64,000 nucleotides of DNA from Muribaculaceae bacterium Isolate-037 (Harlan) (GCA_003762615.1 RIAZ01000031.1:1-64000); one strand, 5' to 3'. Numbered from the stretch's first letter, positions 26,840-35,246 are shown. Notes: generated by a model not told the origin, from the letters alone. Program-made: numbers and translations.

Positions 26840-27721
26840 ATGTGTACGGAAAGATACATACATCCGTTTACAGATTTCGGGTTCAAAAAGATATTCGGTT
26901 CTCTGGAGAACAAGCATCTTCTCATAAGGATTCTTAATGACCTGCTTGAATGTAATGACCCGATTGAGGATCTGACCTACATAGATCCAAAGGAACTCGG
27001 AGTTCCCTCTATCTACTACATGTCTATATATTATATGTGCTGCCAGACAAACTCTGGTGCGCGTATAATCGTCAATATACAGAACATGTATCCAGATTTA
27101 TTTAAGAACCGAAGTTTCTACTATTCAAATTTCTCAATATTGGAGTCTGTAAATAAGAGTGAGTGGAGTTATAACCCGCCGCCGATTTATACCATAATAT
27201 TTATGAACCACTATATGCAGCAGTTCTGCGATGACCCGGAACCGAAACATACGGCAAGGATATGTGATGTAAGCAACGGACGGGTACTGTATGACAAACT
27301 GACATACGTCTACATCGAGATGCCAAAGGTGGTGAAGCCATTGGAGGAACTGGGAAATCCTGTGGAAAGATGGCTTTGGGCAATAAAGAACATGAACGAT
27401 CTCGATGAATATCCGGAATCACTGAAGGATGAGATATTCCGTGAACTGTTCAGGGTATCAGAGATATATGCATTCACCAAGGAGGAGCGTATGGCTTATG
27501 AGGAGAGTCTCAAGAATATGCGCGACTGGAACAACATACTCAACACCGCCGTCAAGAAAAGTCATGAAGAAGGGAAAGAGAAAGGACGGGAAGAAGGACT
27601 ACAAGAAGGACGGGAAGAGGAACGGAGAATACTTGCCAAACAGATGATTGCAGCAGGTCTGTCAATAAGCAAGGTTGCTGAAATCACCGGACTCTCTACT
27701 GAAACAATCGAGAATCTATAA
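26840..27721 (+). CDS. Rpn/PD-(D/E)XK nuclease family transposase-like protein (active site degraded)
   Basis: About 293 residues from the ATG at 26840 (the upstream ATG at 26810 is also in frame). The N-terminus FTDFGFKKIFGSLENKHLLI is the hallmark of recombination-promoting nuclease (Rpn) / PDDEXK-family transposase-like proteins. The catalytic segment usually reads like D-x-x-C ... VEMQ. Here it is SIYYMCCQTNSGARIIVNIQ, with the expected Asp and Glu not seen. RSFYYSNFSIL follows as usual. The C-terminus has a charged helix (KKSHEEGKEKGREEGLQEGR) and the short helix-turn-helix-like end QMIAAGLSISKVAEITGL. It may be an inactive relative that still binds DNA. Confidence 0.82.
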   Translation: MCTERYIHPFTDFGFKKIFGSLENKHLLIRILNDLLECNDPIEDLTYIDPKELGVPSIYYMSIYYMCCQTNSGARIIVNIQNMYPDLFKNRSFYYSNFSILESVNKSEWSYNPPPIYTIIFMNHYMQQFCDDPEPKHTARICDVSNGRVLYDKLTYVYIEMPKVVKPLEELGNPVERWLWAIKNMNDLDEYPESLKDEIFRELFRVSEIYAFTKEERMAYEESLKNMRDWNNILNTAVKKSHEEGKEKGREEGLQEGREEERRILAKQMIAAGLSISKVAEITGLSTETIENL

Positions 27722-27727
27722 TTTCCA

Positions 27728-27808
27728 CATATAGATTCAAAAGATTTAAAAGATTTTTTCAAATGATATAATGAAGTTGTCTAAACTTCAATCTTTTAAA
27801 TCTATATG
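27728..27808. repeat. Nested inverted repeats after the Rpn-like gene
   Basis: AGATTTAAAAGATT (27742-27755) pairs perfectly with 27790-27803. The outer CATATAGA (27728-27735) pairs with 27801-27808. A small hairpin GAAGTT-gtcta-AACTTC (27773-27789) lies inside. It begins 7 bases after the stop codon. It may be a terminator of the Rpn-like gene or the end of a small mobile unit. Confidence 0.6.
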
Positions 27809-27809
27809 C

Positions 27810-27842
27810 AAAAAGGGACGGCAGGCTTCGCGCCTGTCGCCC
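27810..27842 (-). terminator. Terminator of the inositol-3-phosphate synthase gene
   Basis: GC-rich hairpin with a TTCG loop (left arm gggacggcaggc from 27815, right arm gcctgtcgcccc ending near 27842). On the minus strand it is followed by TTTTT. The gene ends at 27874. Confidence 0.82.
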
Positions 27843-27873
27843 CTGTCTATTTCAGGTAAGCATTATTTTCGGA

Positions 27874-29202
27874 TCAATCGATCTCCTCGTCTGCCTCGTA
27901 GCCACCCATCTCACGGATAGCATTCTTAAGCATCACATACTGCTGGAAGAGGTGGTTTACAGGCACCTCACCCTTAGTGTAGTCATGCATCGGGCTCTTG
28001 AGGAAGAAGCTGAGGAAACGCTGTGTGCCATAACGGCCAGCACGCATGGCGAGGTCGCTCAGAAGCACGAGGTCAAGACACAACGGAGCTGCGAGGATTG
28101 AATCGCGGCAGAGGAAGTTGATCTTGATCTGCATCGGATAGCCCATCCAGCCGAAGATGTCAATGTTGTCCCAACCCTCTTTATTGTCATTGCGCGGAGG
28201 ATAGTAGTTGATACGCACCTTGTGGTAGTACTGTGTATCCTCGTCATTGCCATGACCATAGAGATCGGGCTGCTCCTCAGGCACGAGAATAGACTCGAGA
28301 GTAGAGAGCTTGCTGACCTCTTTTGTGCGGAAGTTAGCCGGCTCGTCAAGCACGAGACCGTCGCGGTTGCCAAGGATGTTGGTTGAGAACCATCCGTTCA
28401 GACCGAGGCAGCGAGTGCCGATGATCGGAGCGAAACCGGATTTCACGAGAGTCTGACCGGTCTTGAAGTCCTTGCCGGCGATAGGCATCTTTGTCTTCTC
28501 TGCGAGCTCCCACATAGCCGGGATATCTACAGTAGTGTTGGGAGCACCCATGATGAAAGGGCAACCCTCCTGAAGAGCGGCGTATGCATAGCACATTGAA
28601 GGAGCAATATTCTCCTTGTCGTCAGCCTTCATTGCAGCCTCAAGAGCCTCAAGAGTGCCATGAACCTCATCGTTAACCGGAACGTACACCTCAGTTGAAG
28701 CCGCCCAGAGCACAACCACGCGGTCAACGCCAGTCTCCTTCTTGAAGTTGCGGATATCTTCACGAAGCTGCTCAGCCATATCCCAACGATCCTTGCAATC
28801 CTTCACGTTATTGCCGTCAAGACGCTTTGCATAATTCTTATCGAAAGCAGCCTTCATAGGCTTGATAGCCTCCAATTCAGCCTGAAGAGGAAGGATATCC
28901 TTAGCCTTCAGCACCTCTGCATTGACAGCAGACTCAAATGCGTTCTCAGGATAAACGTCCCATGCGCCAAACACGATGTCGTTGAGATCTGCGATAGGAA
29001 CTATGTCTTTATAATGGAGATATTTCTTGTCTTCGCCACGACCGATACGGATCTTGTCGTACTGGGTCATTGAGCCGACAGGCTTTGCAAGCCCTTTACG
29101 TGCTGCGAGCACACCTGCCATGAAAGTTGTGGAAACGGCGCCGAGGCCTACTACAAGCACACCAAGTTTTCCTTTAGGTGCTTCAGCTTTTTGTGTTGCC
29201 AT
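27874..29202 (-). CDS. Inositol-3-phosphate synthase (myo-inositol-1-phosphate synthase)
   Basis: 442 residues. It converts glucose 6-phosphate into inositol 3-phosphate with bound NAD. The Rossmann start VLVVGLGAVSTTFMAGVLAA, then VVVLWAASTEVY, FIMGAPNTTVDIPAM, GKDFKTGQTLVKSGFAP and the catalytic NILGNRDG block are all present. Length and sequence are of the prokaryotic type. In Bacteroides this enzyme feeds inositol phospholipid and inositol-sphingolipid synthesis. Here it lies beside a CDP-alcohol phosphatidyltransferase, a nucleotidyltransferase and a HAD phosphatase, but is transcribed separately: a terminator (29524-29556) lies upstream of it and it has its own leader of up to several hundred bases (29203-29523). 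Confidence 0.93.
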   Translation of the reverse strand: MATQKAEAPKGKLGVLVVGLGAVSTTFMAGVLAARKGLAKPVGSMTQYDKIRIGRGEDKKYLHYKDIVPIADLNDIVFGAWDVYPENAFESAVNAEVLKAKDILPLQAELEAIKPMKAAFDKNYAKRLDGNNVKDCKDRWDMAEQLREDIRNFKKETGVDRVVVLWAASTEVYVPVNDEVHGTLEALEAAMKADDKENIAPSMCYAYAALQEGCPFIMGAPNTTVDIPAMWELAEKTKMPIAGKDFKTGQTLVKSGFAPIIGTRCLGLNGWFSTNILGNRDGLVLDEPANFRTKEVSKLSTLESILVPEEQPDLYGHGNDEDTQYYHKVRINYYPPRNDNKEGWDNIDIFGWMGYPMQIKINFLCRDSILAAPLCLDLVLLSDLAMRAGRYGTQRFLSFFLKSPMHDYTKGEVPVNHLFQQYVMLKNAIREMGGYEADEEID

Positions 29203-29523
29203 AATTATCTTTAATTGTGTTTTTGTTCTGATCCAATTTAGGGAATCCTCATTCCATCACGGACCATCCGTGACAGACGATTCTCCAGAGGGCAAAAAAA
29301 GATGCTCCGCTTTTAGAGAAGCACCCTCTTTCAAATCGCGCCGTAAAATTACAGGCAATTTTACATTCCACAAAACTATTTATCTAAAAATATACTACCC
29401 TAATTCTTAAAGTTTCTAAACAAGTAGTCAATTTATATAATTTGTGTTAATTTTATATCAATTCAAACAAATTTAGTTAAAATAAATTAATTAGGCATAA
29501 GGCAATTTCTCACCTAAAAAATC

Positions 29524-29556
29524 AAAAAAACGGGAATCGGCAAAGACCGACTCCCG
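29524..29556 (-). terminator. Terminator after the HAD phosphatase gene
   Basis: Stem CGGGAATCGG (29531-29540) / CCGACTCCCG (29547-29556) with one mismatch, followed on the minus strand by seven T. It separates the pdxA-to-HAD unit from the inositol-3-phosphate synthase gene. The 29203-29523 stretch (AT-rich) contains no gene and should hold the promoter of the latter. Confidence 0.85.
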
Positions 29557-29616
29557 TCTATATTTTCGCAAGAAATAGTATGATTTAGATTCCGGCTCAT
29601 CGGAATCCGGATCATA

Positions 29617-30342
29617 TCAGGCATCCAATAAGACACCGAGTCCCTCATCAAGACTACGGATTATATTCGGATGGAAGGTGTCGTCCTCCTCTTTAGTCCA
29701 GCCCTTCCCCTTGATCCACATCACCTGGCAACCTGCCTTCTCAGCAGGGATGATATCCTTGGAATAGCTGTCGCCAAACACGAGCACCTCTTCCGGCTTA
29801 AACCCAAGAGCCTCCACACCGAGGGTGAATATCTTCGGGTCAGGCTTCCTGACGCCGACAACGGCACTCTCTATAATCTTCTTGAAATAGCCATCTATGC
29901 CGAAATCCTTCAGCACAGTCTCCACATTACCGTAGAAATTGGAGACGAGCACCATCGGATACCTCTTCGCAAGCACATCAAGCACACTCTTCGCACGCTC
30001 CACACTCGCCTTAGCCGAGGCATAGCATATCTCCGCCACTCTGTTCGCCGTAGGCTCCACCTGTTCGGGCGGGAACTGACCAAGCTCTGCAAGACGCTGA
30101 AGCTCTATCTGCATCTTTATATCCAGAAGGTCGTGGAAATTGTGATGCGGAAGGATATGAAGGGTGCGGGCAAGCTCCCTCTCGGCATACACATACACCT
30201 CGCGGAACACCTCTTTATCCACCTTCACTCCCGCCTGCTGCCAGGCTGCCCATATCACCTCACTCCAATGGTCGCCACCGGTGTCGATGGTGCCGCCATA
30301 ATCAAAGATAATACCCTTAATTTTCTTGACGTCAATATTCAT
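29617..30342 (-). CDS. HAD superfamily phosphatase
   Basis: 241 residues. Motif I is FDYGGTID (nucleophile Asp, with the usual second Asp replaced by Gly). A helical cap domain covers about 25-105, then motif II VLVSNFYGN, motif III in VGVRKPDPKIFTLG (Lys) and motif IV VFGDSYSKDI. A soluble cytoplasmic phosphatase. As the last gene of a set with a CDP-alcohol phosphatidyltransferase, it may remove the phosphate from an inositol phosphate head group (as phosphatases do after CDP-inositol transferases), which is inference. The replacement of the second Asp may alter its reaction. Confidence 0.85.
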   Translation of the reverse strand: MNIDVKKIKGIIFDYGGTIDTGGDHWSEVIWAAWQQAGVKVDKEVFREVYVYAERELARTLHILPHHNFHDLLDIKMQIELQRLAELGQFPPEQVEPTANRVAEICYASAKASVERAKSVLDVLAKRYPMVLVSNFYGNVETVLKDFGIDGYFKKIIESAVVGVRKPDPKIFTLGVEALGFKPEEVLVFGDSYSKDIIPAEKAGCQVMWIKGKGWTKEEDDTFHPNIIRSLDEGLGVLLDA

Positions 30343-30373
30343 GATACTTTCATGTTGTGTATTTAAGCAGGCA

Positions 30374-31327
30374 TCATTTCTTGGAAAGTTCCGTCACGAA
30401 ATTCCTGCATATTCTTTCATGACGGCACATCATATATATTAAAACGCCGTTGAGCACCGTGAGTTCGAAAGCGAAGTAAAGCCACGGCATACGGAATATC
30501 AGAATAGCTGCAAAGAGGGCGAAACTGCGGGTGTTGAACGACAATATATTCGTGTATTTCATCAGCGGCTTGCTCTTGGCGCGGAACGCATCGCGGAACG
30601 ACTGAGGCACCTCGTTGCCATACTTCTCCTTTAGCACGGCACGCAATCTCTGCATCCATGGGGTGCGCTTCTCCTGACCCACCGTATAGTTGGTATAGAA
30701 CGCGAGAGTCAGCTTCTGCCAGAAATCATGCTTCCATGAGAGGGAATGGAATTTCTTCCACAGTTCCGACGCACTGTCAAGTTCGCTACCCTCCTTCCCC
30801 TTCAGGAAATAGAGATGGAACTGACGGTAATAGTCAGCCATGGCAGCCTGCGTGGCATGGAAAAGACCAGTCACCACTGCCATTACCCATATTACCCAAT
30901 GGTGTGCGCTGAAAAACTCGCTCGTCACATTCTCACGAAGGCATATCGCAATGTATATGGCGGCAAACCACAGGTCGCCGCTCACGCCGTCGAGTATACG
31001 CCCTATGCGGGAATATTGCTTCGTCATACGTGCCAGCTGACCGTCGGCACTGTCGAACGAGTCCGCCCACACGAGAAGAAGCACGCCGAGAAGGTTTATC
31101 CATATATTATTGTAATAGAATGCCACTCCGGCACCCACTCCGAGAAATATGGAGGCTATCGTTATGGCGTTGGGCGTGATGCCAAGTCTCTTAGCCAAGA
31201 GAGCCCAGGCATATCCTATAGGACGATAGAATATGAGGTCGAACGTCTCCTCCGTGTCCATCGACTTGAGGGAGTCCTTGAAACTCGGTTTCTTCTGCTC
31301 CCCTGCCGCATTATTATTTACGCTCAT
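30374..31327 (-). CDS. CDP-alcohol phosphatidyltransferase family protein
   Basis: 317 residues from the ATG at 31327, whose ATGA overlaps the ATP-grasp stop; an in-frame start at 31339 exists but overlaps more. Integral membrane enzyme with the CDP-alcohol signature DSADGQLARM followed by SRIGRILDGVSGDLWF. The last two Asp are four residues apart rather than three. The N-terminal amphipathic stretch contains FYRPIGYAWALLAKRLGITP. At 317 residues it is longer than phosphatidylglycerophosphate synthase, with an insert of soluble character at about 165-250. It may join a CDP-activated group to an inositol phosphate or similar alcohol. Confidence 0.87.
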   Translation of the reverse strand: MSVNNNAAGEQKKPSFKDSLKSMDTEETFDLIFYRPIGYAWALLAKRLGITPNAITIASIFLGVGAGVAFYYNNIWINLLGVLLLVWADSFDSADGQLARMTKQYSRIGRILDGVSGDLWFAAIYIAICLRENVTSEFFSAHHWVIWVMAVVTGLFHATQAAMADYYRQFHLYFLKGKEGSELDSASELWKKFHSLSWKHDFWQKLTLAFYTNYTVGQEKRTPWMQRLRAVLKEKYGNEVPQSFRDAFRAKSKPLMKYTNILSFNTRSFALFAAILIFRMPWLYFAFELTVLNGVLIYMMCRHERICRNFVTELSKK

Positions 31328-32193
31328 CTCTTCCTCCACTTTTTAATTGCGTTAAGCACACACTTCGCGATATAAGGCGCAGCCTCCTGACGACAGGGTG
31401 CGAAACTGGGCCAGTCATTGAAGTCGATTATCCTTATCGTGCCATCGGGATCAACGATGCAGTCGCCGCCATATATCTTTACGTCGAGGATATCCGATGC
31501 ACGCTGGCACATCATCTTCAGCTCTTCCTCATCAAATTTCAATCCGCGGCTCTTGCCGTTGACAGCCTCATAGCCATACTTGCTGTGCCCCTCGTCAAAG
31601 GGATAGAACCAATAGAAGAAGGGCTGACCGCTGACTCCATAGAATTTTATAAGGTCTCCCACAAGATGACGGTTGATGACCGCACGCTTTATGCCACGGT
31701 AGAAATATTCATGCACCACCTCCTGGGCCTCCTCCGGATGGCGGCAATAGCTGACGTCCTCCTTATGCATGGCATGAAAGTCGCCGCGTTTTATCCAGCA
31801 TGATGAGAACCCCGCCTCCTTCAGATCATCAATGACATTCTCATTAGTGTTGACAATCAGACTGTCGGGATAAGGTACCTTATTCCCGAGCAATATGCGC
31901 GTCATACGCTCACGCGTACAGTTCTCGATGCCGTAGCCCGAATTAATCACGAGTCTGCCCTCATCCTCCAATGATTGCAGCTTCGCAATCGACGACTGCT
32001 CACGGCACATGTTGAGCACAATCTGCTCCGTGATATCCTGCTCGCGGAATTGCTCCTCATTATAAATATTGACCACGCATCCGCGCTTGCGCAAATGTTC
32101 GGCAGCGGCATTGAATATTGCCGCGTCATTCCCTATATGATTGGGAGAATAGGCACCTGCCCTCATCACTCCCGCTATTTTAATCTCTGCCAT
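31324..32193 (-). CDS. ATP-grasp domain protein of unknown substrate
   Basis: 289 residues. The ATP-grasp features are VPYPDSLIVNTNENV and WIKRGDFHAMH (nucleotide lysine loop), INRHLVGDLIKFYGV, and the metal-binding end DCIVDPDGTIRIIDFNDWP. The last part, IIDFNDWPSF, resembles the DxNxxP block of ATP-grasp kinases and ligases, including inositol tris/tetrakisphosphate kinases (ITPK). Its location between a nucleotidyltransferase and a CDP-alcohol phosphatidyltransferase makes a lipid-head-group or inositol-phosphate substrate plausible. It overlaps the downstream gene by 4 bases. Confidence 0.75.
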   Translation of the reverse strand: MAEIKIAGVMRAGAYSPNHIGNDAAIFNAAAEHLRKRGCVVNIYNEEQFREQDITEQIVLNMCREQSSIAKLQSLEDEGRLVINSGYGIENCTRERMTRILLGNKVPYPDSLIVNTNENVIDDLKEAGFSSCWIKRGDFHAMHKEDVSYCRHPEEAQEVVHEYFYRGIKRAVINRHLVGDLIKFYGVSGQPFFYWFYPFDEGHSKYGYEAVNGKSRGLKFDEEELKMMCQRASDILDVKIYGGDCIVDPDGTIRIIDFNDWPSFAPCRQEAAPYIAKCVLNAIKKWRKR

Positions 32194-32204
32194 ATCTATA
32201 TCAA

Positions 32205-32918
32205 TTACTCACCCTCAAGAAACGCTTCAGCCGAAGCTATATCCGAAGCATGATCCACGTCAACAATCTTATTCATGTCATACGCACGCAGATCAAGCCC
32301 CGCAGCCACAAGACTTCTCTGATAGTTGCGCATTCGCCCGACACCATCGGCAAGACACTTTCTCAACACCGGTATCGCGCTCCCGGAGAGTCCGTAGATA
32401 CCGCCGCTGACGTATTTCACCCCATCCTGCGGCGCATCGAGGAATGCCGTGATACGGTTGTCATCATCAGTGGCTACATAGAGGGGTTTCTCATCATCAA
32501 TAAAACCGGTGACTGCCATCATGCCGTCCACCTCCTGCGGGGCAGCGGCATACGCATTGACGTATCGTGCGAAATCCTCCTCTCGGAAAATGGTGTCGAC
32601 AGTCGTGATTATAAACCGTCCCTTCCCCTCCATCAGGCTCGACAATTCATAAAAACTGTGCATTGAGGTCGGCGTGGTCTTCACCACAAGATTCAACGGA
32701 CACGGGAGCGACGGAGCAAGCGAACGGAGATATTCAGCCACCTCAGTCATCTCCTCATTGACTATCACGCTCACCGATTCTGCCCCACACTTCACGAATA
32801 TATCTATCAGACGCCCGATCATCGGTCTGCCACACATCCTGACGAGAGGCTTAGGCAATCCCACCCCCTCCTGTACAAGCCGCGAACCCTGTCCGGCGGC
32901 TATGATACCATAATTCAT
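32205..32918 (-). CDS. MobA-like NTP transferase (sugar/inositol-phosphate nucleotidyltransferase type)
   Basis: 237 residues. The nucleotide-binding start is MNYGIIAAGQGSRLVQEGVG, followed by LPKPLVRMCGRPMIGRLIDI. Then VIVNEEMTEVAEYL, IITTVDTIFREEDF (metal Asp) and the C-terminal KIVDVDHASDIASAE. It belongs to the family of single-domain nucleotidyltransferases that activate phosphorylated sugars or polyols, as the inositol-1-phosphate cytidylyltransferases do. It overlaps pdxA by 4 bases (ATGA) and lies 11 bases before the ATP-grasp gene. Activation of inositol phosphate with CTP is a hypothesis. Confidence 0.82.
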   Translation of the reverse strand: MNYGIIAAGQGSRLVQEGVGLPKPLVRMCGRPMIGRLIDIFVKCGAESVSVIVNEEMTEVAEYLRSLAPSLPCPLNLVVKTTPTSMHSFYELSSLMEGKGRFIITTVDTIFREEDFARYVNAYAAAPQEVDGMMAVTGFIDDEKPLYVATDDDNRITAFLDAPQDGVKYVSGGIYGLSGSAIPVLRKCLADGVGRMRNYQRSLVAAGLDLRAYDMNKIVDVDHASDIASAEAFLEGE

Positions 32919-34081
32919 TCTTCTGACGTTTGTTGGTTATCTTTTTCCGACGATTCCAGCTCTTCCTGGCCGGAGTCTGTCGCATTCTTTCCTTTATTTC
33001 CGTTACGCATCGGGGCACGCTCTCCCTTCTCCGGACGGTCGGTGCTATACTTCTTCAGCGGGTTGGCAGCCGCCTCATCAAATCTCTTCCGACGACGGAA
33101 TATGTCGATTGCGGCATATATCGCCTCACGCATGGAAGTGGCATCCGCCTCCCCCTTCCAGGCAATGCCGAAGGCAGTGCCGTGATCGGGCGACGTCCTG
33201 ACGAATGGCAATCCGGCAGTGAAATTCACCCCCTTCTCTCCAGCAAGGGTCTTGAACGGAGCCAGTCCCTGGTCATGATACATCGACACGATGCCATCGA
33301 AGCTAAGATAGTCGCCCATACCGAAGAAACCGTCGGCGGCAAACGGACCGAATGCCATTATCCCATCTTCGAAACAGGCGGCAATCGCCGGGGCAATGAT
33401 CTCCTGTTCCTCGCTTCCGAGCACCCCGCCATCGCCGGCATGAGGATTGAGAGAAAGCACTGCTATGCGCGGGCGTGTCAGTCCGAAATCACGTTTCAGA
33501 GAATCGGAAAGCGACTCGATCGCCCCTTTCACGCTTTCCACCGTGACGGCAGACGCTACCTTGGCTATCGGCAGATGCGTGCTCACCAACGCCACCCTGA
33601 GATCATCGGCAAAGAGAATCATCCTCGCCTTCGCACCACCACCTATACGGCTTTCCAGATATTCCGTATGACCGGGGAAGTGGAACGAATCCCCCTGCAC
33701 AGCCTCCTTTGAGATCGGAGCAGTCACAAGCACGTCGATATGTCCCTTCTCAAGAGCCTCCGCAGCCGCCTCCAGTGCTGCCACAGCCGCCTTGCCCGAC
33801 TCCTCGGTAGGTTCGCCGGGCGTCAGCTGCGGCGGCGTGCCGCACACGTCGACCACACTGATCCTGCCATCCTGGGCATTGGCGGCAGACGCCACCTTTG
33901 TCAGCCTGACATCCTCCTGACAGAATTGGCGGCGTGCCTTCTCCGCAATCTGAGGGGAGCCGAAAATCACCGGGGTACACAATTCCCTCATCATCTCATC
34001 GGCAAGCGACTTGAGGATCACCTCATAGCCGATGCCGTTTATATCTCCGTGGGTTATACCCACCCTTATCGGTCTTGCCAT
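32915..34081 (-). CDS. pdxA: 4-hydroxythreonine-4-phosphate dehydrogenase
   Basis: 388 residues. It oxidises 4-phosphohydroxythreonine in pyridoxal phosphate synthesis. RVGITHGDINGIGYEVILKS, LVTAPISKEAVQ, FPGHTEYL, SLNPHAGDGG, VSMYHDQGLAPFK and RTSPDHGTAF give the family signature with metal-binding His residues. The C-terminal stretch after about 340 (NPLKKYSTDRPEK onward) is a charged, low-complexity tail of about 50 residues beyond the usual end. It begins 6 bases after rlmN's stop and overlaps the nucleotidyltransferase gene by 4 bases. Confidence 0.95.
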   Translation of the reverse strand: MARPIRVGITHGDINGIGYEVILKSLADEMMRELCTPVIFGSPQIAEKARRQFCQEDVRLTKVASAANAQDGRISVVDVCGTPPQLTPGEPTEESGKAAVAALEAAAEALEKGHIDVLVTAPISKEAVQGDSFHFPGHTEYLESRIGGGAKARMILFADDLRVALVSTHLPIAKVASAVTVESVKGAIESLSDSLKRDFGLTRPRIAVLSLNPHAGDGGVLGSEEQEIIAPAIAACFEDGIMAFGPFAADGFFGMGDYLSFDGIVSMYHDQGLAPFKTLAGEKGVNFTAGLPFVRTSPDHGTAFGIAWKGEADATSMREAIYAAIDIFRRRKRFDEAAANPLKKYSTDRPEKGERAPMRNGNKGKNATDSGQEELESSEKDNQQTSEE

Positions 34082-34087
34082 AATAAA

Positions 34088-35140
34088 TCAACTTTTTTTA
34101 CCTGCCAACATGCCGCATGCCGCCATTATATCCTCGCCACGTGAGCTGCGGATAGTGGCAGTGACGCCCTTGGAGTTAAGGTAATTCCTGAACATTATCA
34201 TCCTCTCATCGCTGCTCGGGTGGAGTTCAACCCCGGGTATCGCATGAAACCTGATAAGATTCACCCGGCAGTCAAGCCCCTTCAGCAATCGCAGAAGAAG
34301 ATCGGCATGAGCGATATCATCATTCACCCCACGCCACATTATATATTCAAGCGAGAGCCTGCGCTGATGGCTGAAATCGTATGCCGCCAGCACCCTCATG
34401 ACACTCAGTATCGGGAAAGCCTTCTGAGCAGGCATAAGCTGCTCACGCTGCAAGGGATCGGCGGTATGCACACTGACCGCCACGTGCACCTGGGTCTTGT
34501 CGAGCAGATCCTTCAACTGCGGAAGTTTTCCCACGGTCGACACCGTGATACGCTTCGGGCTCCATGCCATTCCCCATTCCGCCGTCATTATCTCTATGAC
34601 GGGGAGAACGGCATCAAGATTATCAAGCGGCTCACCCATGCCCATGAACACCACATTCGTCAGTTCCTGTGCTGCGGTCTCCCCCTTCGCAGGAGCGGGG
34701 GGTATACTCAATATCTGATTTATGATCTGCGCGGCTGTCAGATTCGCCTTGAATCCGAGACGCCCCGTGGCGCAGAAATAGCAATTCATCTTGCATCCTG
34801 CCTGTGAGGAGACACACAATGTGGCTCTGTCGTGGTCCGGGATATACACGCTCTCTATGTTCTTGCCACCGCCGACGTTGAAAAGATACTTCATGGTTCC
34901 GTCTGCCGACTTCATACGCGACACGGGAGCCTCACGGCCTACGGTATAGTTCTCTGAAAGCCATTGGCGGTTTTTCTTCGAGATATTCACCATCTCGTCG
35001 AAATCCTTCACTTTCTTCTTATATAGCCATTCGGCAAGCTGCTTGCCGACGAATTTCGGCATACCTCCCGACAACACCACTTTCGTGAGCTGGTCGAGCG
35101 TCATGCCTATCAACGGGGGCTGCTGGATTGTCTGTTCCAT
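34088..35140 (-). CDS. rlmN: 23S rRNA (adenine2503-C2)-methyltransferase
   Basis: 350 residues. A radical SAM enzyme that methylates A2503 of 23S rRNA and A37 of some tRNAs. The iron-sulfur motif is CKMNCYFC; other marks are MGMGEPLDNLDAVLPVIEI, KRITVSTVGKLPQL and LSLEYIMWRGVND, plus the C-terminal IMAACGMLAGKKS containing the second cysteine. The length is normal. It follows the PpiD-like gene by 106 bases with a terminator-like hairpin between, so it may have its own promoter. Confidence 0.96.
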   Translation of the reverse strand: MEQTIQQPPLIGMTLDQLTKVVLSGGMPKFVGKQLAEWLYKKKVKDFDEMVNISKKNRQWLSENYTVGREAPVSRMKSADGTMKYLFNVGGGKNIESVYIPDHDRATLCVSSQAGCKMNCYFCATGRLGFKANLTAAQIINQILSIPPAPAKGETAAQELTNVVFMGMGEPLDNLDAVLPVIEIMTAEWGMAWSPKRITVSTVGKLPQLKDLLDKTQVHVAVSVHTADPLQREQLMPAQKAFPILSVMRVLAAYDFSHQRRLSLEYIMWRGVNDDIAHADLLLRLLKGLDCRVNLIRFHAIPGVELHPSSDERMIMFRNYLNSKGVTATIRSSRGEDIMAACGMLAGKKS

Positions 35141-35181
35141 AATTAGGGTTCTTTTGTTGATGAAAAACCATTTTCAAAAGA

Positions 35182-35213
35182 AAGGGTCATCCCCGGAAAC
35201 GGCGACGACCCTT
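35182..35213 (-). terminator. Terminator between the PpiD-like gene and rlmN
   Basis: Stem aagggtcatc (35182-35191) / gacgaccctt (35204-35213) with one mismatch, followed on the minus strand by TTCTTTTG. It may end part of the transcription from the PpiD-like gene. Confidence 0.65.
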
Positions 35214-35246
35214 CGCAATGTCTCTTCAATCCGAAGGCACCGGCGA

